Assembly: GCF_030296615.1 (NCBI RefSeq)
Contig: NZ_AP027732.1
Location: 992,001-1,056,000 of the forward strand
DNA from: Frondihabitans sucicola
GTDB lineage: Bacteria; Actinomycetota; Actinomycetes; Actinomycetales; Microbacteriaceae
Length of the DNA: 64,000 nt
Direction: 5' to 3'
Positions 60,179-64,000 of the stretch are shown piece by piece. Positions within the stretch are counted from its first letter, which is position 1. Every line of letters starts with the position of its first letter. The notes beneath the pieces were generated by a model that saw only the letters and a program-made list of their open reading frames with translations, did no database searches and was not told the origin of the DNA. The position numbers and the translations under genes were made by a program.

Positions 60179-60772
60179 TCAGCGCGCCTGCAGCCGGCGC
60201 AGTCGCGTCGACACGCTCGACGCCCCCACGGCGAGGACTCCGCCCGAGACGATCCACGGCGCGGTCGCCTGCGCGTCCTGCTCGAGCAGCACCGCCCACG
60301 GCACCCGCGTCCCGTCGGATCCGACGCCGGCCACCATGCAGATGATCGTGTAGGCGCACGAGGGCAGCCACGCGAGGGCGAGGTCGATGACGGACACTGC
60401 CGCCAGAGAGAGTCCCAGCAGGAGGCCGGCGTTCCGCATCGCGACACCGAGGTCGGCTGCCGGTGCACCGATCGCCGCCAGTCCGAGTGCCAGTCCGACG
60501 GCGAAGGCGAGGGTGCAGGATGCCACTCGCGCGGCTGCGAGCCGTCGCAGCGGTCGCACGGAGGTCGCGCCCATCGGCCCGACCGGATCGATCACGGCCC
60601 CGGTGATGATGCACGCGGCGGCCAACGGCAGGAGCAGGGAGGCCGGCACGTGGAAGTCGACCTGGTCCCCGATCCTGACCGAGAGGGATCGTCCCCAGCC
60701 CGAGACGAGGCCTGCCGCGAACACGGCCACGAGAATCCGCCCGAGCCGAAAGCTCGAGGCGTGGTCCTTCAC
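60179..60772 (-). CDS. Membrane protein, second membrane component of the ABC operon
   Basis: The 197-residue protein has about five hydrophobic segments (ILVAVFAAGLVSGWG, ASLLLPLAAACIITGAV, ASCTLAFAVGLALGLAAIGA, AGLLLGLSLAAVSVIDLALAW, APWIVSGGVLAVGASSV). No family is recognised. GTG 60772 overlaps the stop of the preceding membrane-protein gene (GTGA), so it is the last gene of a four-gene operon with a secreted protein, an ABC ATPase and a larger membrane protein. It is convergent with the GH1 gene. Confidence 0.72.
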   Translation of the reverse strand: MKDHASSFRLGRILVAVFAAGLVSGWGRSLSVRIGDQVDFHVPASLLLPLAAACIITGAVIDPVGPMGATSVRPLRRLAAARVASCTLAFAVGLALGLAAIGAPAADLGVAMRNAGLLLGLSLAAVSVIDLALAWLPSCAYTIICMVAGVGSDGTRVPWAVLLEQDAQATAPWIVSGGVLAVGASSVSTRLRRLQAR

Positions 60773-62061
60773 GAGAGTTCCGACAGGGGTGCTTCGCCGG
60801 CGCACAGCTCGCTCGCGCCCCGAGTCACCCATGCTTTCTGCGCGTCGGGCGGGAGTGAGTTCAGCCTGTCGTAGGCAGCTCCGCCACCTTCCCAGGAGTC
60901 GGCGATCTCTCGACTGCCGACGGCCCAGCCGATGAAGACGAGCGCTGAGCCGTTCTGTTCGCCCGGCCCCGATCGGGCGCAGGCCGAGCCCGGGCCGCGA
61001 GAGTCGAGCATGCTCTGGACGAACTCGGACAGGTCTCTCGTCTGCCAGTCGGTCGTGAAGTCGTCGACGTGGAGGGCCGCGGTGCCGGCAGGCGAATCGC
61101 CGCCGACTCCCCGCTGGGTGAGCTCCACCCGGTCGAACGCGAAGGGTGTCTCGTCGAGTCGGCGCTCCACCGGGAGGAGGGCCGCCCGAAGGGCCGCGCG
61201 CTCCGGCTCGTAGGCAGGGTTCAGACACAGCTGCGGGTGGGAGCCCGCACACCGGAGCGCGGCGCTGGGCCGGTCGAGACTGATTCCTGTCGACGCGCCG
61301 AGGACGCCGATCGCGCCGATCGCGACGAGCCCGGCGCCGAAGACCGCCACGACGGACGCGGCCCGTCGCGATCGGGCGACGGACAGCAGGAGAACGGCCG
61401 TCGCGAGCAGAGCGCAGCCGCCGAACCAGGCCGAACGCGCCTCGAAGAGGGCGTCGTTCAGCCGGAAGAACGGGCCGAGGGATGCCACGAACAGCGGCGA
61501 CAGGATCGGCGTCGTCGGCGTGACAGCCGATCCGAGCACCAGGATCACGACCCCCGTGGCATACGAGACGACACACGCGGCAGGCGCCGACCACCACCAC
61601 GGCAGCAGGATCCCGACGACGTACCCGACGAGGGTGGCCGCGACGAGGGCGACCGCCGACGAGACGAGCCACGACCAGTCGGGGTTGCCCCTCGGGATCC
61701 CCGGCGAGCCCCAGGGAATGAAGATACCGACTGCCATCGCCGTGAAGGCGGCGACAGCCAGAAGGGCCGCCGCGGCGAGGAAGGCGAGGGTGGCTCGCAC
61801 GCCTCCGTCCGGCGCCGAACGAATCAGCGCGAAGGCTGCCGATCGCCGGAGTCGCGCCCCGGCGAACGCGGACACGCCCGAGAGGAGAGGCAGGGCGAGG
61901 GTGAGAGCCGCGGCGACGGCGGCGGTGCGATCGCGCCACTCGTAGAAGCCGGGCGCCGTCTCGCCCCTCCCGAGGGCGATCCCTGCGAGCGCGATGACCG
62001 CGGACGGCGCAAGGAACTGCGAGCGGCGCAACGCCAGCCACGCCGCCCCGAACGATGTCAC
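60769..62061 (-). CDS. Membrane protein with C-terminal extracytoplasmic domain, ABC permease candidate
   Basis: The 430-residue protein has at least six helices in the first 260 residues, such as ATLAFLAAAALLAVAAFTAMAVG and SAWFGGCALLATAVLLLS. After the last helix (VAVFGAGLVAIGAIGVLGAST) comes a soluble domain of about 170 residues with several Cys (ALRCAGSHPQLCL). I do not recognise the family; it has the layout of an ABC-2-like membrane subunit. GTG 62061 overlaps the ATPase stop (GTGA), so it should partner that ATPase. Confidence 0.75.
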   Translation of the reverse strand: MTSFGAAWLALRRSQFLAPSAVIALAGIALGRGETAPGFYEWRDRTAAVAAALTLALPLLSGVSAFAGARLRRSAAFALIRSAPDGGVRATLAFLAAAALLAVAAFTAMAVGIFIPWGSPGIPRGNPDWSWLVSSAVALVAATLVGYVVGILLPWWWSAPAACVVSYATGVVILVLGSAVTPTTPILSPLFVASLGPFFRLNDALFEARSAWFGGCALLATAVLLLSVARSRRAASVVAVFGAGLVAIGAIGVLGASTGISLDRPSAALRCAGSHPQLCLNPAYEPERAALRAALLPVERRLDETPFAFDRVELTQRGVGGDSPAGTAALHVDDFTTDWQTRDLSEFVQSMLDSRGPGSACARSGPGEQNGSALVFIGWAVGSREIADSWEGGGAAYDRLNSLPPDAQKAWVTRGASELCAGEAPLSELS

Positions 62062-62831
62062 GTCGCCCCGCGGACCGCGGCGTAGGCGGCTTCCCACACG
62101 TCGAGGTCGGTCGCAGGGGTCGCATCGGTGGCATGGGTCGCATGGGTGCGCTCGCGGAAGTCGCGCTTCGAGCCGGAGAACTGCGCCCGACCCGCGTCCA
62201 GCACGAGGACGTCCGTTGCGGCAGCGAGATCGGACGTGATGTGCGTCGACACGAGCACCGTCGCCCGTCGGCCCAGTCGGCTGATGATCTCCAGAACCGC
62301 CTGTCGTTCCGTCGGGTCGAGCGACGCCGTCGGCTCGTCGAGCACGACGAGGTGCGGCTCGTGGACGATTGCCTGGGCGATGGCCGTTCGCTTCTGCTGC
62401 CCGCCGGAAAGCCGTCGCACCTGCCGCGATGCCAGGTCGGTCAGGTGGGTCGCGCCGAGAGCCCGGTCGACCAGCGCGGCGGACTCGCGTCGGCCGACAC
62501 CCTTGAGCCAGGCGGCGTAGCGGACCGCTTCGAGAACCGTGAAGCCAGTGTTGAAGACGGGCGCCTGCGGCTGGAAACCGAGCGTCGCGCGAACAGCGCG
62601 AAGACCGCTCCGGTCGCGATAGTCGTCGCCGTCGAAGAGGACGACGCCGGACGTCCGTTTCGCGAGGCCCGCCAGAACGCGGAACAGCGTCGACTTGCCG
62701 GCGCCGTTCGGACCCAGCACGGCCAGCACACCTCGCCCCGCCTCGAAGCTCAGCCCGTCGAGTGCGTGCCGCCGCCGGTGCCGCACGACGAGCGAGTCGA
62801 CCACGAGGGTGTGCCCTCGCGTTGTCGTCAC
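62058..62831 (-). CDS. ABC transporter ATP-binding protein
   Basis: The 257-residue ATPase has Walker A LGPNGAGKSTLFRVLAGL, Q-loop LGFQPQAPVF, signature RLSGGQQKRTAIAQAI and Walker B LVVLDEPTASLDP with H-loop STHI. Near the C terminus it has a His/Thr/Ala repeat tract encoded by four 9-bp units (62112-62147). GTG 62831 lies only 3 bases after the stop of the upstream secreted-protein gene, so the two are one transcript. It is typical of exporters with separate membrane subunits. Confidence 0.9.
   Translation of the reverse strand: MTTTRGHTLVVDSLVVRHRRRHALDGLSFEAGRGVLAVLGPNGAGKSTLFRVLAGLAKRTSGVVLFDGDDYRDRSGLRAVRATLGFQPQAPVFNTGFTVLEAVRYAAWLKGVGRRESAALVDRALGATHLTDLASRQVRRLSGGQQKRTAIAQAIVHEPHLVVLDEPTASLDPTERQAVLEIISRLGRRATVLVSTHITSDLAAATDVLVLDAGRAQFSGSKRDFRERTHATHATDATPATDLDVWEAAYAAVRGAT
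62112..62147 (-). repeat. 9-bp tandem repeat within the ABC ATPase gene
   Basis: On the plus strand CGCAGGGGT, CGCATCGGT, GGCATGGGT and CGCATGGGT follow one another. They encode a Thr-His/Asp/Pro-Ala type tripeptide repeat near the protein end. Unit number could vary without breaking the frame. Confidence 0.8.
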
Positions 62832-62834
62832 CGA

Positions 62835-63242
62835 TCAGCCACCTGTTCCGGCACAGGTCCGAATGCGCTTAGCTGCACTGTTCTTGGAACCGCCGTAGTC
62901 GACGGTGACTCGGGTGTCGTAGTCGGCCTCCGTTTGGTTATCGCATCGGCGATTCGAGTACGTGAAGGCCGCTCCGTTCTGGGGACCCAGCTTCGCTCCC
63001 CAGAAGACTTGTGCGTCGGGAATGATTCCCGGGTACCGGTGGAAAACCCGCTGCGTGATTGTGCCCTTGAGTCCGACCTGGCACTGAGTGGTCGAGTTTC
63101 CCTGGACTCGGCCGCTGACATTCGTCGTCGTGACGCTCTTGATCGTGCACTGGGCTGCTTGTGCAGACTCGTTCGGCACGAGCAGCGTGCCGCTTACGGC
63201 AACGACAAACGCCGCGGCCACGATCATTTTCTTTAACGACAT
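62835..63242 (-). CDS. Small secreted protein with four cysteines
   Basis: The 135-residue protein starts at ATG 63242 after GAAGGGG. It has a clear signal peptide (SLKKMIVAAAFVVAVSGTLL, cleavage likely after ESAQA). The mature part is about 106 residues with four Cys (AQC, TTQC, RRC, RTC), enough for two disulfides, and many Gly/Thr/Asn. No family is recognised. It is the first gene of an operon with an ABC ATPase and two membrane proteins, 3 bases apart from the ATPase. That resembles exported effector or bacteriocin loci, but no function can be assigned. Confidence 0.8.
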   Translation of the reverse strand: MSLKKMIVAAAFVVAVSGTLLVPNESAQAAQCTIKSVTTTNVSGRVQGNSTTQCQVGLKGTITQRVFHRYPGIIPDAQVFWGAKLGPQNGAAFTYSNRRCDNQTEADYDTRVTVDYGGSKNSAAKRIRTCAGTGG

Positions 63243-63550
63243 GTTCACCCCTTCGTGGGCGGGACGCATTCCCGCAGTACTTCGAACACTAGTGCAGTAT
63301 TCTGTCTTGTACATGCTGAATTCGCATCGGGGGACTGAATCTGCGGTCGCTTCGGTCGTTGCTACGCTGAGGGAGTGAGCAGAAACTCGATCGTGGAGCC
63401 CTCGGGGCGCGGGGAGGTCGCCGGCGGTTTTCGCGCCGGCGGCAGATAGAGCCGACCTCGGGCATCGCTTCGTCGTGCCCGGCGCGCTCTTCCCTCCACG
63501 AACTCTCGCCCGCAGGCGCACGCCGCGGGCCCTCACGAACGGCGATACCC
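63243..63550. other. Intergenic control region with large stem-loop
   Basis: This 308-base gap separates the minus-strand secreted-protein operon from the FBP-type gene. It holds the operon promoter region (AT-richer 63280-63330) and a stem-loop. In the stem-loop, CGCCGGCG (63419-63426) pairs with CGCCGGCG (63434-63441), and GAGGTCG (63414-63420) is complementary to CGACCTC (63453-63459). No coding potential is convincing here. Confidence 0.6.
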
Positions 63551-64000
63551 ATGCTTCCCCTGACCGAAAAGATCATCCGCGCCTCCTTCGCCAACGCCTC
63601 CCGCAAGGAGGTCAGCGTCCTCACCCTCCCGCCCGACTTCGACGAGCTCGACTGGGAAGCCGTCGACTACCTCGGCTGGCGTGACCCCAAGATGTCGAAG
63701 CGTTCGTACGTCGTGGTGCCGAGTGGCGAAGGCGAGGTGACGGCGATCCTGCTTCGGGAGGCCGACGCTCGCCCCGCGGCCCGCGCCCAGTGCACCTGGT
63801 GCCAGGACGTCAAGCTGCCCAACGACGTCGTGTTCTTTAGCGCGAAGCGTGCCGGTGCGGCTGGCCGCAACGGCGACACGGTCGGGACCCTGGTCTGCGC
63901 CGAGTTCCAGTGCTCGACGAACGTGCGGCGCCCCGTGCCGCCGGCCTACCTCGGGTTCGACGTCGACGCCGCGCGCGAGGAGCGGATCCTGGCCCTGCGC
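63551..64000 (+). CDS. FBP-domain (treble-clef zinc-finger) protein, 5' part
   Basis: The first 150 residues are visible; the frame is still open at the right edge. MLPLTEKIIRASFANASRKE opens the protein, followed by WRDPKMSKRSYVVVP and a zinc-finger set CTWC and LVCAEFQC. This matches actinobacterial proteins with the FBP C-terminal treble-clef domain, related to the zinc finger of elongation-factor-G-binding proteins. It probably acts at the ribosome or EF-G, by family analogy. ATG 63551 was chosen because the conserved sequence starts immediately. Confidence 0.82.
   Translation, partial: MLPLTEKIIRASFANASRKEVSVLTLPPDFDELDWEAVDYLGWRDPKMSKRSYVVVPSGEGEVTAILLREADARPAARAQCTWCQDVKLPNDVVFFSAKRAGAAGRNGDTVGTLVCAEFQCSTNVRRPVPPAYLGFDVDAAREERILALR

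Overview
The window is high-GC actinobacterial DNA, most likely from the family Microbacteriaceae. The evidence is the strong GC bias at third codon positions, frequent GTG starts and GTGA/ATGA stop-start overlaps, and the presence of ClpC, a CmtR-type metal sensor, a DUF7882-type small protein and an FBP-type zinc-finger protein. The species cannot be named from the sequence alone.

Layout. 1-5.6 kb is housekeeping: the 3' end of clpC, an ArgA-like acetyltransferase, two small proteins, radA, an SGNH hydrolase and tRNA-Ser(CGA). 5.8-36.4 kb is a large catabolic region. It holds a TetR regulator with its operator, then a sugar-acid-type operon (mannonate dehydratase-like, Zn dehydrogenase, aldose-epimerase-like, polyol-type MFS permease, NAD epimerase). 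That operon continues into a linalool dehydratase/isomerase (LDI)-like protein, a SCO-like thiol protein with a Cys-rich tail and an alpha/beta hydrolase. A second operon has ferredoxin, cytochrome P450, beta-propeller protein, geraniol-dehydrogenase-like ADH, aldehyde dehydrogenase, tandem CoA-transferase, enoyl-CoA hydratase, thiolase-like aldolase and a DUF35 partner. A divergent module carries an esterase, a TIM-barrel isomerase and a pyranose-oxidase-like GMC enzyme beside a TetR. A sugar-type ABC importer with IclR, a ferredoxin reductase and an AraC regulator close the region. I read it as uptake and breakdown of a plant terpenoid, probably delivered as a glycoside or ester; this is inference. 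The AraC gene, the reductase and the ferredoxin-P450 operon share a regulatory sequence with identical internal spacing.

36.4-43.9 kb holds a DD-peptidase/beta-lactamase-like protein, an ABC-2 exporter with a NarL-type two-component system, a CPBP protease, a TetR with an operator over its own start, and a condensation-type acyltransferase. 44.1-47.2 kb is a small-peptide gene, a strong hairpin, and a MacB/FtsX-like transporter resembling bacteriocin-associated exporters. 47.3-48.3 kb is a CmtR-CDF metal pair. 48.4-54.4 kb has a DUF7882 protein, an esterase and a reductive pyrimidine/hydantoin operon. 54.5-60.1 kb is a LacI-controlled beta-glucoside ABC importer plus GH1 glycosidase. 60.2-63.2 kb is a minus-strand operon of a secreted Cys-containing protein and an ABC transporter. 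The window ends inside an FBP-type gene.

A caution for every reader: at least ten genes are interrupted by what looks like exactly one missing base, usually in a G/C run of three to five. Restoring one base gives a whole-codon length in every case. This points to undercalled homopolymers in the assembly rather than mass pseudogenisation. Those genes are annotated here over their full inferred extent with the break noted.
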